From NCBI RefSeq assembly GCF_030406905.1, contig NZ_CP129137.1, positions 558,001 through 622,000 on the forward strand: DNA of 64,000 bases, given 5' to 3'. Below are positions 46,082-53,566 of this stretch, piece by piece (within the stretch, counting starts at the first letter, position 1; each line of letters begins with the position of its first letter). This stretch comes from Streptomyces sp. HUAS CB01. GTDB taxonomy: Bacteria > Actinomycetota > Actinomycetes > Streptomycetales > Streptomycetaceae. A program made the position numbers and the translations under genes. The notes beneath the pieces are model-generated. The model had not been told where the DNA came from and searched no databases. It saw only the letters and a list, made by a program, of their open reading frames with translations.

Positions 46082-47128
46082 GTGGACCCGGTGGAGGCAC
46101 TGGACCGGATCGCCTTCCTGCTGGAGCGGTCCGGGGCCCCCACGTACCGGGTGCGTGCCTTCCGGACGGCGTCCGCGGCGGTCGCGGCCCTCGGCGAGGG
46201 CGAGGTCGCCGACCGGGCCGCGGCCGGCTCGCTGGAGTCGGTACGGGGCCTCGGGCCCAAGACCGCCCAGGTCGTCCGGGAGGCCCTGGCCGGCGAGGTG
46301 CCGGCGTATCTGCGGCGGCTTGAGGAGGACGCGGGCGCGCATCCCGACGAGAACGCGCCGGGGGCGCGGCTGCGCGCGGCGCTCCGCGGGGACTGTCATC
46401 TGCACTCGGACTGGTCCGACGGCGGCAGCCCCATCGAGGCCATGGGACGCGCCGCGGCCGCCCTCGGGCACGAATGGGCCGTGCTCACCGACCACTCCCC
46501 CAGGCTCACGGTCGCACGCGGGCTCAGCCCGGAGCGGCTGCGGGAGCAACTGGACGTGGTCGCCGAACTCAACCGGACCTGGGAGCCGTTCCGGCTTCTC
46601 ACCGGCATCGAGTGCGACATCCTGCCGGACGGCTCGCTCGACCAGGAGCCGGAACTTCTCGACCGGCTGGACGTGGTGGTGGCGTCCGCGCACTCCAAAC
46701 TCCGCATGGAGGCACGGCCGATGACCCGACGGTTGGTCGCAGCGGTGACCGACCCGCTCGTCGACGTCCTCGGCCACTGCACGGGAAGGCTGCTGAAAGG
46801 GCGTGACGGAGGCCGCGGAAGACCGGAGTCGGAGTTCGACGCGGACGAGGTGTTCGCGGCGTGCGTCGAGGCCGGCACGGCGGTGGAGATCAACTGCCGC
46901 CCGGACCGGCTGGATCCGCCGCGCCGGCTGCTGCGGCGTGCGGTCGAGGCGGGCACGCTCTTCACGATCGACACCGACGCCCACGCTCCGGGCCAGCTCG
47001 ACTGGCAGATCAACGGCTGCGCACGGGCCGAGGAGTGCGGGGTACCGGAGTCGCGCGTGGTCAACACCCGCGGTGCGGACGCGGTGCTGCGCTGGACGCG
47101 GACCGGGGAACTGCAGGGCGCGGGCTGA
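46082..47128 (+). CDS. HhH-PHP domain phosphoesterase (PolX C-terminal-like)
   Basis: A 348-residue protein. Residues 1-85 contain a helix-hairpin-helix DNA-binding part (APTYRVRAFRTASAAVAAL, SVRGLGPKTAQVVREALAG). Residues 100-340 form a PHP metal-dependent phosphoesterase: CHLHSDWSDG (two His), LTDHSPR, TGIECDIL, VVASAHSKL, GHCTGRLL and IDTDAHAPGQLDW. All PHP metal ligands are present. This is the C-terminal half of bacterial PolX without the polymerase domain. A role in DNA end processing or repair is likely. Confidence 0.9.
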   Translation: MDPVEALDRIAFLLERSGAPTYRVRAFRTASAAVAALGEGEVADRAAAGSLESVRGLGPKTAQVVREALAGEVPAYLRRLEEDAGAHPDENAPGARLRAALRGDCHLHSDWSDGGSPIEAMGRAAAALGHEWAVLTDHSPRLTVARGLSPERLREQLDVVAELNRTWEPFRLLTGIECDILPDGSLDQEPELLDRLDVVVASAHSKLRMEARPMTRRLVAAVTDPLVDVLGHCTGRLLKGRDGGRGRPESEFDADEVFAACVEAGTAVEINCRPDRLDPPRRLLRRAVEAGTLFTIDTDAHAPGQLDWQINGCARAEECGVPESRVVNTRGADAVLRWTRTGELQGAG

Positions 47129-47276
47129 GCGTCACGGAGCCGTGGGGGCCGCGCGCCCCCGGACCGCCTCACGGGGCGGCTGCCGGAGCCGCCCGGGGGG
47201 CGGGGCGGGGACGGGGCGCGCCGCGGTGGGCCCCCGCGGCCGGCCGCTCCCCGGCACGGATCGTTCCGGTCCCGCC

Positions 47277-47440
47277 CGGTCGCGCACGCCCACGGCCTCG
47301 TACCTTCCCGGTCGCGCACGCCCACGGCCTCGTACCTTCCCGGTCGCGCACGCCCACGGCCTCGTACCTTCCCGGTCGCGCACGCCCACGGCCTCGTACC
47401 TTCCCGGTCGCGCACCCCCACGGCCTCGTACCGGTCGCGC
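47277..47440. repeat. 32-bp tandem repeat array
   Basis: Four perfect 32-bp copies (47277-47308, 47309-47340, 47341-47372, 47373-47404) are followed by a fifth of 27 bp with one change (47405-47431) and a final half-unit start. Each unit begins CGGTCGCGCACGCCCACGGC and ends CTTCC. There are no spacers, so it is not CRISPR. Since 32 is not divisible by three, the array is unlikely to be coding. It lies between the PHP gene and a small hypothetical gene. Confidence 0.95.
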
Positions 47441-47541
47441 GCTCCCCGCCCCGATCGTCCCTGCCCGGCCGCGTGCTGTCCCACCCGAGAAGTGCGACCT
47501 TGGAGTGGGACGTCGCAGCGCGAGAGAGGACGGGGATCACC

Positions 47542-47928
47542 GTGGCCGTCATCGACAGGCACGAGGAAGTATCGGTACAGCTGACCGGCGCGCCCGAGGA
47601 CGCCGACGCCGTCTTCGCCGCGCTGCTCGCGGCCTATCCCTGCGACCGGGACGCCGAGGAGCACCCCCACCAGGAGGGCCGGGGCGACCACCCGACGATC
47701 TGGTCGGCGACCTACGACGTGGCGCCCGCCGACACGGCCGGGGCGGTGGCGGCCACGGCCCTCCACGGACCGGTGGGAGCCGAGCTTTCGGGCTCCTACG
47801 CGGCGGTGGACCGGCTCGCTCGGGCCATGACCACGGGTTTCGTGGTCGAGGTGGAGCACGCGGTGTCGGGGGACGGTGAGAAGCAGTTGCGGCTGCGGCT
47901 CGATTCGTCGCCCACCGCCGGCGGCTGA
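47542..47928 (+). CDS. Hypothetical protein
   Basis: A 128-residue acidic soluble protein starting at GTG 47542 (AVIDRHEEVSVQLTGAPEDA), with GGGGA upstream. It looks like an alpha/beta fold (VSVQLTG, VFAALLAAYP, ATALHGPVGAELSGSYAAVD, FVVEVEHAVSGDGEKQLRLRL). No family is recognised. A longer reading through the tandem repeat is in frame but unlikely. Confidence 0.6.
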   Translation: MAVIDRHEEVSVQLTGAPEDADAVFAALLAAYPCDRDAEEHPHQEGRGDHPTIWSATYDVAPADTAGAVAATALHGPVGAELSGSYAAVDRLARAMTTGFVVEVEHAVSGDGEKQLRLRLDSSPTAGG

Positions 47929-48003
47929 GGGGGCGCGGGAGACGCCGGGCACACGAGCTCCCGTGCCCGGCGGGGGTCCCATGCGGGCATCCCTGGGCTA
48001 CGC

Positions 48004-48038
48004 ATGCCTTGACAGGCATATAACCATGCAGGCATATT
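48004..48038 (+). promoter_or_regulatory. ArsR promoter with AGGCAT operator half-sites
   Basis: TTGACA (48009-48014) and CATATT (about 48033-48038), 18 bp apart, form a strong promoter. Transcription would begin at about 48045-48046, the A of the ArsR ATG, so the message is probably leaderless. Overlapping it are ATGCCT-4-AGGCAT (48004-48019) and a further AGGCAT at 48030-48035, good candidates for the repressor's own sites. Confidence 0.8.
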
Positions 48039-48045
48039 CGGTGCC

Positions 48046-48405
48046 ATGACGGACGCCATCTGGTCCGCCCTGGCGGACCCCCACCGGCGTGCGGTGCTCG
48101 ATCTGCTGCGCGACGGCGACCGCTCCGTGGGCGAACTGGTCGAGGTGCTCGGCCAGTCGCAGCCGAACGTGTCCAAGCACCTGAGGGTGCTGCGCGAGGC
48201 CGGGCTCGTCCGGGTGCGCAAGCAGGCGCAGCACCGGATCTACGCGATCGAGCCCGGCCCCATCGCCGATCTGGACGGCTGGCTCGCGCCCTACCGGCGT
48301 CTGTGGAACGACCGTCTCGACGCACTGGGCCGCCTTCTCGACGACCAGGGCGGAGCCGGTGCCCGGCAAGGCACCGGTGCACAGTCAGAGGAGCCACTTC
48401 CATGA
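48046..48405 (+). CDS. ArsR-family regulator, SRPBCC-linked type
   Basis: A 119-residue winged-helix protein: IWSALADPHRRAVLDLLRDG, then VGELVEVLGQSQPNVSKHLR and VLREAGLVRVRKQAQHRIYA. It has no Cys or His metal-site pattern, so it belongs to the large non-metal group encoded just before AHSA1/SRPBCC proteins. It overlaps the next gene by ATGA. It probably represses its own leaderless operon; the effector is unknown. Confidence 0.92.
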   Translation: MTDAIWSALADPHRRAVLDLLRDGDRSVGELVEVLGQSQPNVSKHLRVLREAGLVRVRKQAQHRIYAIEPGPIADLDGWLAPYRRLWNDRLDALGRLLDDQGGAGARQGTGAQSEEPLP

Positions 48406-48926
48406 ACCGCGGAGCCTTCATCGACTTCGAGGGCCGCCCCGCCGTCCGCTTCGAGCGCTCGTACGCCCATCCGGTGGAGCGCGTCCGGGCCGCCGTGTCC
48501 GCACCCGAGGGCCTCGCCCACTGGTTTCCTTCCCGGGTCCGGCTGGAGCCGCGGGAAGGCGGGCGGATCGAGTTCTCGGACGACCCCAACAGCCCTGCCA
48601 CGACGGGCACGGTGCTGGTCTTCGAGCCGCCGCACCGGCTCGCCTTCACCTGGGGCGGCGACGAGATCCACCTGGAGGTCGCGCCGGAGGGCGAGGCCTG
48701 CCGGCTGACGCTCACCAACGTGCTGGCCGCGCGGAACACCGCCGCGCGCAACGCCGCCGGCTGGAGCGTATGCCTGACGGAACTGGACCGGACCCTGGAC
48801 GGTCTTGCGAGCGGCGGACCGCACGGCGAGTCGGCCGAACCGTGGAAGCCGTACTACGACGCGTACGTCGCGGACGGCATGCCCGCCGGCGCGGAGATTC
48901 CCGGTGCGTCGGGGCAGGAGGGCTGA
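48402..48926 (+). CDS. AHSA1/SRPBCC-domain protein
   Basis: A 174-residue START/Bet v1-like protein, with FERSYAHPVERVRAAVSAPE at the start, WFPSRVRLEPREGGRIEF, LVFEPPHRLAFTWGGDE and WSVCLTELDRTLDGLASG near the end. These are typical of AHSA1 proteins co-encoded with ArsR regulators. It should bind a small hydrophobic ligand. It overlaps the ArsR gene by 4 bp. Confidence 0.9.
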   Translation: MNRGAFIDFEGRPAVRFERSYAHPVERVRAAVSAPEGLAHWFPSRVRLEPREGGRIEFSDDPNSPATTGTVLVFEPPHRLAFTWGGDEIHLEVAPEGEACRLTLTNVLAARNTAARNAAGWSVCLTELDRTLDGLASGGPHGESAEPWKPYYDAYVADGMPAGAEIPGASGQEG

Positions 48927-49089
48927 CCCGCCGCCCGCGGCAGGCGCGCGCGGGAGTCGCGGCCCGGCGCCTCGGCCCGCGCCACGCCGGGGCGGGTCCC
49001 GTGGCGGACACGCCGCACCAGCCGCTGTCCGGGGGCCGGACATGCCGGCGCCCGCCGGAAACCACCGTGAGCGGGGCGCGCCGGCGCGC

Positions 49090-49536
49090 TCAGGACGCCT
49101 CGACGGCCGCCTTGATGCGCCGGGCGAAGGCGTCGGCGTCCTTGCGCGCCGCGCTCAGCGCGAGCCCGACGAGCAGCTTGCCGAGACCGTGGCCCTCCAG
49201 GGTGTTGAACACCGTGAGCCGGGTCCGGCCGGCGTCCACGGGCTCCAGGTCGTACCCGCCCTCGGGCGCCGTCACCAGGTTCTTCGAGACCTCCGTCCAG
49301 CGGATCCGGCGCGGCGGGTCGAACTCGCTGATCCGGAACTCGCGCGAGGTGGTCATCCCCGCGTCCTTGACCTTGCTGCGGTACACCGTGCCCACACCGG
49401 TCGGACCGTCGGTCGTCCTCGTCATCTCCTGCACCCTCGGGCTGAACTTCCGGTCGTTCTCACCGTCCGCGAGGAAGGCGAAGACCTCTTCGACCGGGCG
49501 GTCGATCACGACCGTCCCCTGGAACCGTCCGGCCAT
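49090..49536 (-). CDS. SRPBCC (polyketide cyclase-like) protein
   Basis: A 148-residue single-domain protein starting MAGRFQGTVVIDRPVEEVFAF (read in two parts) with GGGAGG before the ATG at 49536. KFSPRVQEMTR, GVGTVYRSKVK, RIRWTEVSKN and a long C-terminal helix KLLVGLALSAARKDADAFA fit the polyketide-cyclase/dehydrase branch of SRPBCC proteins. It lies 84 bp after the second P450 on the same strand and may share its transcript. Confidence 0.87.
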   Translation of the reverse strand: MAGRFQGTVVIDRPVEEVFAFLADGENDRKFSPRVQEMTRTTDGPTGVGTVYRSKVKDAGMTTSREFRISEFDPPRRIRWTEVSKNLVTAPEGGYDLEPVDAGRTRLTVFNTLEGHGLGKLLVGLALSAARKDADAFARRIKAAVEAS

Positions 49537-49619
49537 GCTGCCTCCCTCTCCGTCGACGCCGAGGCGCTTGCGGTGCCCGTTGTCCCTCCAGCCTGCGCCG
49601 GGCCCCGGGGAGGGGCCGA

Positions 49620-50891
49620 TCAGCCTGGGCCGTACGGGTGACGCGCCGCCCCAGGCCGGGGAACGGGTCGTACCGGTAGTTCCCGGACGCTGTTCCCCAC
49701 GAAACTGGCGTGCCGGGCCAGTTCCGGCTCCGGAACGGCGAGGTCCAGGTCCGGGAACCGGGTGAACAGCCCATCCAGGGCGACGGTCGCCTCCATCCGC
49801 GCCAGCGGCGCCCCGAGGCAGTAGTGCGGCCCGTGGCCGAGGGAGAGGTGGCGGGATGCGGACGCCCGGGTGATGTCGAACCGGTCCGCGTCCGGCCCGT
49901 GCGCGGCCCGGTCCCGTCCGGCGGCGGAGTATCCGGCGAGGACCGGGGTGCCCTTGGGGATGACCGTGCCGTCCAGGGTGAGGTCCCGGGTCGGGTAGCG
50001 GAACGGGAAGTAGCTCACGGGGCTGTCCCAGCGCAGGGTCTCCTCGACGACGTCCGCCCAGGTCGCGCCGCCCGAGCGGACGAGGTCCAACTGGTCGCGG
50101 TGCGCACAGAGCGCACGGACCGCGTTGGTGATCAGGTTCAGTGTCGTCTCGTGCCCGGCGACGATCATCAGCAGGAGCGTGCCGATGAGTTCGTGGCCGC
50201 TGAGCCGGTCGCCGTCCTCCTCGCGGGCTGCGATCAGCGCACTGGTGAGATCGTCGCCCGGGTCCTTCGCCCGGGTGGCGGCCACGGTACCGAGCACGTC
50301 GACCAGCTCCCGGTTGGCCGCCATCGCCTCCTCGGGGCCGATGTCCGTGGCGACGACCTGGTTCGACAGATGGTGGAGCCGGTCCTGGTGCTCGGCGTCC
50401 ACGCCCAGGAGTTCGCAGATGACGCCCATGGGCAACGGCATGGCGAAGTGCCGCCGCAGATCGGCGACTCCGCCGTGCTCCGCCGCGGCGAGGCCGAGGC
50501 CGTCCAGCAGCCCGGCCGTGACCGTCTCGACACGGGGGCGCAGTTCGGCGACCCGGCGTGCGGTGAACGCCTTGCTCACCAGCGACCTGAGCCGGCGGTG
50601 GTCGTCCCCGTCGGCCGTGGTCATCCCCCGTACCGTGGCAAACGTCCTCAGCGGCCAGCCGTCGGCGATCCGGCCCTCCCGCAGAGCGGTGAAGTGCTCG
50701 GCGCCCTTGGCGACGTCGGGGTGGGCGAGGAACTCCCTGAGCGCGTCGTGCCCCAGGACGGCCATGCCCGTCACCTCGCCGGGGAGGACGACGGGGACGA
50801 CCGCGCCCCGCGCCAGCAGCCGGGCGTTGTCGGCGTGCGGGCAGCCGCCCGCAGGGTCCATCCGGTGCGGGGCGCTCGATGAGGTGGTCAA
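49620..50891 (-). CDS. Cytochrome P450, conservon-linked (CYP154-like)
   Basis: A 423-residue soluble P450. The I-helix acid-alcohol pair is intact (IVAGHETTLNLI), the K-helix ExxR is EETLR, and the haem Cys is in LGHGPHYCLGAPLARME. It starts at a TTG (50891) with AGGAG upstream, overlapping the stop of the preceding P450 by 4 bp. In Streptomyces, conservons often end with a P450 pair of this type. It needs external ferredoxin and reductase, not encoded nearby. Substrate is unknown. It is the normal member of the pair. Confidence 0.93.
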   Translation of the reverse strand: MTTSSSAPHRMDPAGGCPHADNARLLARGAVVPVVLPGEVTGMAVLGHDALREFLAHPDVAKGAEHFTALREGRIADGWPLRTFATVRGMTTADGDDHRRLRSLVSKAFTARRVAELRPRVETVTAGLLDGLGLAAAEHGGVADLRRHFAMPLPMGVICELLGVDAEHQDRLHHLSNQVVATDIGPEEAMAANRELVDVLGTVAATRAKDPGDDLTSALIAAREEDGDRLSGHELIGTLLLMIVAGHETTLNLITNAVRALCAHRDQLDLVRSGGATWADVVEETLRWDSPVSYFPFRYPTRDLTLDGTVIPKGTPVLAGYSAAGRDRAAHGPDADRFDITRASASRHLSLGHGPHYCLGAPLARMEATVALDGLFTRFPDLDLAVPEPELARHASFVGNSVRELPVRPVPRPGAARHPYGPG

Positions 50892-52234
50892 CGGGCCTCT
50901 CCTGTCTGTGGGGCGGCTGTCCGTGGGGCGGCCGGACGGCCGGGACGGGTGGGGCACGCGGGCGCGCCCGGTCGGGGGGCACGGGGCAGCTGCGGGTCGG
51001 TGAACCGGACGGGCAGCGCGGCGAGCCCCTTGCTCCAGGGGGACGAGACCCAGGCGAGCTCCGACTCGTCGACGGCCAGCTCCAGGTCGGGCAGCCGGTG
51101 CCGGACGGTGTCCACCGCGGTACGGGTGATCAGCCGGGCCGGGTCCTGGGCCGGGCAGGTGTGCGGCCCGGCACCGAACGCGAGATGGGAACGGTTCCCG
51201 GTGACCGGGCCGCCCGGGGGCAGCACGGCCGGATCGGCGTTGGCGGCGGCCAGTCCGAGGATCAGCATGTCTCCCGTCCGGATGGACTGGCCGCCGAAAC
51301 TCAGGTCGCGGGTGGCGTAGCGGGCGGGGAAGTTCTGCGTCGGCGGGAAGCGCCACAGCACGAGGTCGAGCGCGTCGTCGACGCTGAGGTGACCACCGGT
51401 CAGCGAGGAGTGGAACGCCGGGTCGCAGAGCAGCACGCGCAGGGTCGTCGCGATCCAGTTGACGGTGGTCCGGTGGCCCGCGACGAACATCACCACCAGG
51501 TTGTGCAGCACCTCCTCGTCGGTGAGGCGCGCCGGGTGGTGCAGCAGGGCGGAGGTGATGTCGTCGCCGGGGCGGGACCGCTTCTCCTCGATGAGGGCGA
51601 ACAGGATCGCGTTGATGCGTCTGCTCGCCCTGCCGGGGTCCGCGGTCGCGGCGACCAGGCCGGTGATGGCGTGGACGAGCCGCCCGCCGGTCCGTTCGTC
51701 CAGCCCGAGCAGGCCGGTGATGACCTGCGTCGGGAGCTGGAGCGCGTAGTCGGGTACGAGGTCGGCCTCGCGGCGCTCGGCGAACGACGCGATCAGCTCC
51801 TCGGCGGCGGACCGTACGCCGCGCCGCAGCTCGTGCCCGTTGATCCCGGCGAGCGCGTGGGAGACGGCGGCCCTCATCCTGCGGTGCTGCTGGCCGTCGG
51901 CGAACAGCAGTGCGGGCCGCCAGCCGACGAACGGCAGGATCGGCGAGTCGGGCGGCACCCGACCCTCGCGCAGGAGGCTCCATCGGCGCGGATCGTGGGA
52001 GAAGTCCTGTTCGTCGCGGGTGAGCCGGAGCAGCTCGCGATGGCCGAGCACGAGCCACGCCTCGATGCCCGGCGCGACGGTGACGGGCGCCACCGGGCCG
52101 TGGTTCCGCCGGAGTTCCTCGTACAGCGCGGGCATCGCGTCGCCGTCGAGGTGCGGCCCGTACAGCGCGGTGGCGGTGGGGCGCCGTCCGCCGAAGCCGG
52201 ACGGCGGCGGCGAGTAGCCGTGCGGGGTGGTCAT
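50888..52234 (-). CDS. Cytochrome P450 lacking ExxR (CYP157-like)
   Basis: A 448-residue P450 with a normal haem loop, LAFGAGPHTCPAQDPARLI, but an unusual K-helix: the ExxR position reads DLVLW, with no Glu or Arg pair. The I-helix motif is FVAGHRTTVNWI, with Arg where the proton-delivery acid normally lies. Loss of ExxR is the known hallmark of the CYP157 family in Streptomyces conservons. The Pro/Ala-rich C-terminal tail (about 30 residues) is extra. The ATG at 52234 is the last of five repeated start sites. It is coupled to the second P450 by overlap. Confidence 0.9.
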   Translation of the reverse strand: MTTPHGYSPPPSGFGGRRPTATALYGPHLDGDAMPALYEELRRNHGPVAPVTVAPGIEAWLVLGHRELLRLTRDEQDFSHDPRRWSLLREGRVPPDSPILPFVGWRPALLFADGQQHRRMRAAVSHALAGINGHELRRGVRSAAEELIASFAERREADLVPDYALQLPTQVITGLLGLDERTGGRLVHAITGLVAATADPGRASRRINAILFALIEEKRSRPGDDITSALLHHPARLTDEEVLHNLVVMFVAGHRTTVNWIATTLRVLLCDPAFHSSLTGGHLSVDDALDLVLWRFPPTQNFPARYATRDLSFGGQSIRTGDMLILGLAAANADPAVLPPGGPVTGNRSHLAFGAGPHTCPAQDPARLITRTAVDTVRHRLPDLELAVDESELAWVSSPWSKGLAALPVRFTDPQLPRAPRPGAPACPTRPGRPAAPRTAAPQTGEAR

Positions 52235-52305
52235 GGGGACTCCCTGGTCATGAGGACTCCGTGGTCATGAGGCTCCCTGGTCATGAGGACTCCGTGGTCG
52301 GTCAT
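52229..52305 (-). repeat. Tandemly repeated translation start region of the CYP157-like gene
   Basis: GGTCAT (ATGACC on the coding strand) occurs at starts ending 52234, 52251, 52268, 52284 and 52305, spaced 17, 17, 16 and 21 bp. Each unit carries a GGAG-like block 4-6 bases before the next ATG. Only the ATG at 52234 opens the P450 frame. The ATG at 52251 gives a six-codon ORF whose TGA overlaps the P450 ATG (ATGA), so the repeats create short upstream ORFs that could couple or dampen translation. Confidence 0.88.
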
Positions 52306-52412
52306 GAAGAGTCGCGTGTCGCGTGTACTGCCCGGCCACGTGGGCGGCGAGTGCTCCGCGGCCCGGCGGAGCCCGTGGTCGCGACGGATCCGCCGCCCCG
52401 AGGTGTCCGTCG

Positions 52413-53050
52413 TCATGACGATTTGGTGGCGGCGTGGACGAGATGGCGTACGAGCGCGACCAGGGCCGGCACCGATGAGCGCGGATCCCGGGCGTCGCAC
52501 CTGACCGGCAGGGTGCTCGGGAGCAGGTCGAGCGCGATGCGCAGATCGTCCTCGGAGTGCCGCGGGCTCCCGGGGAACGCGTTGACGGCCACGGCGAACG
52601 GCAGGTCGAGGTCCTCCGGATTGCCCAGGGCGTCGAAGGAGGCGGCCGGATCGCAGGTGTCGACGAGGGAGAGCGCGCCTTTGGCCAGATCCCGCCAGGC
52701 GGGCAGGAAGCGCTGCTGCCCCGGGGTGCCGAACAGATGGAGCACGAGGTCGCCGTCGAGCGTGATCCGGCCGAAGTCGGGGGCGACGGTCGTCGTCTTC
52801 GTACGCCCGTCTTCGTACGCCCGCCCCGGGTCTCCACCCGCGCGCCGGTCCGGGTCATGAGTGCTTCGGCGGACAGCGGCCGGATCTCGGACACCGTACC
52901 GATGAGCGTCGTCCTCCCGACTCCGGGCGGACCGACGACGAGGATCTTCGCCGCGCCCGCGACGCCGGGTGCGAGGCACTTCCCGCCGGGCTCCGCCACC
53001 GGGTACGGCACCGGGGCGAGTCTCGCAGGACGGCGGGGCGCCGTCGGCAC
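52413..53050 (-). pseudogene. CvnD-like Ras-type GTPase, frameshifted
   Basis: The first part reads AAKILVVGPPGVGRTTLIGT, VSEIRPLSAEALMTRTGARV in one frame. The rest, TTVAPDFGRITLDGDLVLHL, FGTPGQQRFLPAWRDLAKGA, VAVNAFPGSPRHSEDDLRIA and CDARDPRSSVPALVAL, lies in another. The shift is caused by a perfect 14-bp tandem duplication (52795-52808 and 52809-52822). Removing one copy restores a continuous GGRTKTTTVAPDFGRITL. The P-loop also reads GVGRTT, where CvnD GTPases have GVGKTT. The gene should be inactive as a GTPase unless the genome copy differs. Confidence 0.88.
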
Positions 53051-53123
53051 CCGCGCGGCCGCCGGTGATGACGTAGGGGCGGACCGCTCGCGTGGTGGTG
53101 CGTCCGTCCGGCCCGTCCGTCAT
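53031..53123 (-). pseudogene. CvnC (DUF742) remnant
   Basis: An ATG at 53123 overlaps the cvnB stop (ATGA) and encodes about 30 residues ending RAVRPYVITGGRAGADGAP, the conserved start of conservon DUF742 proteins (RPYxxTGG). The remaining 85-90 residues of the family, a winged helix with LSVAELSA/LPLGVVRVLL-type text, are absent; the sequence runs directly into the N-terminal coding of cvnD in a different frame. The same frame stays open to 52413, so a chimeric 236-residue product is possible. Confidence 0.8.
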
Positions 53124-53566
53124 GCCGGAGGGTGCGCCGGATCGCGGGGCCCGGCGCCCGGATGGCTGCCCATCCTCGCCACCAGCACCTGCATCAGCTG
53201 GGCCACCGGACCGACATCGGCGTCGGTGCCGGTGGCGACGTCGGCACCGGCCCCGGCGCGGGTGAACAGGCCGAAGCCGTGCTCCGACTCCGGCGTCAGC
53301 CGGCCCACCCCGGCACCGCCGCCGAACAGCAGCGCGGCCGTGGACCGTCCGGTCATCGTCATCGTCATCGCGGCGCACGCCGCGGCGAGCGCCCCGGCCT
53401 CCGGTACGCCGAGCAGGGCGACGGGTCCGGTGAGGTCGCCTGCGGGGGCGTGCCCGAGCCGCAGCCCGTCCTCGGACACCACCACGGCGTGGCGCCCTCC
53501 GGGGACGTCGTTCAGCGGAAGCAGCATCCGTCCGAGGTCGGGCAGTCTCGTCACGGCTCCGGTCAC
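53120..53566 (-). CDS. Conservon protein CvnB, roadblock/LC7 domain
   Basis: A 148-residue roadblock/LC7 protein. It starts at GTG 53566 (TGAVTRLPDLGRMLLPLNDV), overlapping the cvnA stop. HAVVVSEDGLRLGHA, AACAAMTMTMTGRSTAALLF and the C-terminal VAQLMQVLVARMGSHPG are typical of CvnB. In intact conservons this MglB-like protein pairs with the CvnD GTPase; here CvnD is broken. The reading frame shows no defect. Confidence 0.9.
   Translation of the reverse strand: MTGAVTRLPDLGRMLLPLNDVPGGRHAVVVSEDGLRLGHAPAGDLTGPVALLGVPEAGALAAACAAMTMTMTGRSTAALLFGGGAGVGRLTPESEHGFGLFTRAGAGADVATGTDADVGPVAQLMQVLVARMGSHPGAGPRDPAHPPA

Noticed and set aside
47277..47440. CRISPR array
   Set aside because: Copies are directly adjacent with no unique spacers, and no cas genes are present.
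52413..53123. Single intact gene fusing CvnC start to CvnD end
   Set aside because: About 75 central residues are an out-of-frame reading of the CvnD P-loop region, so the open frame is a by-product of the deletion and the 14-bp duplication.
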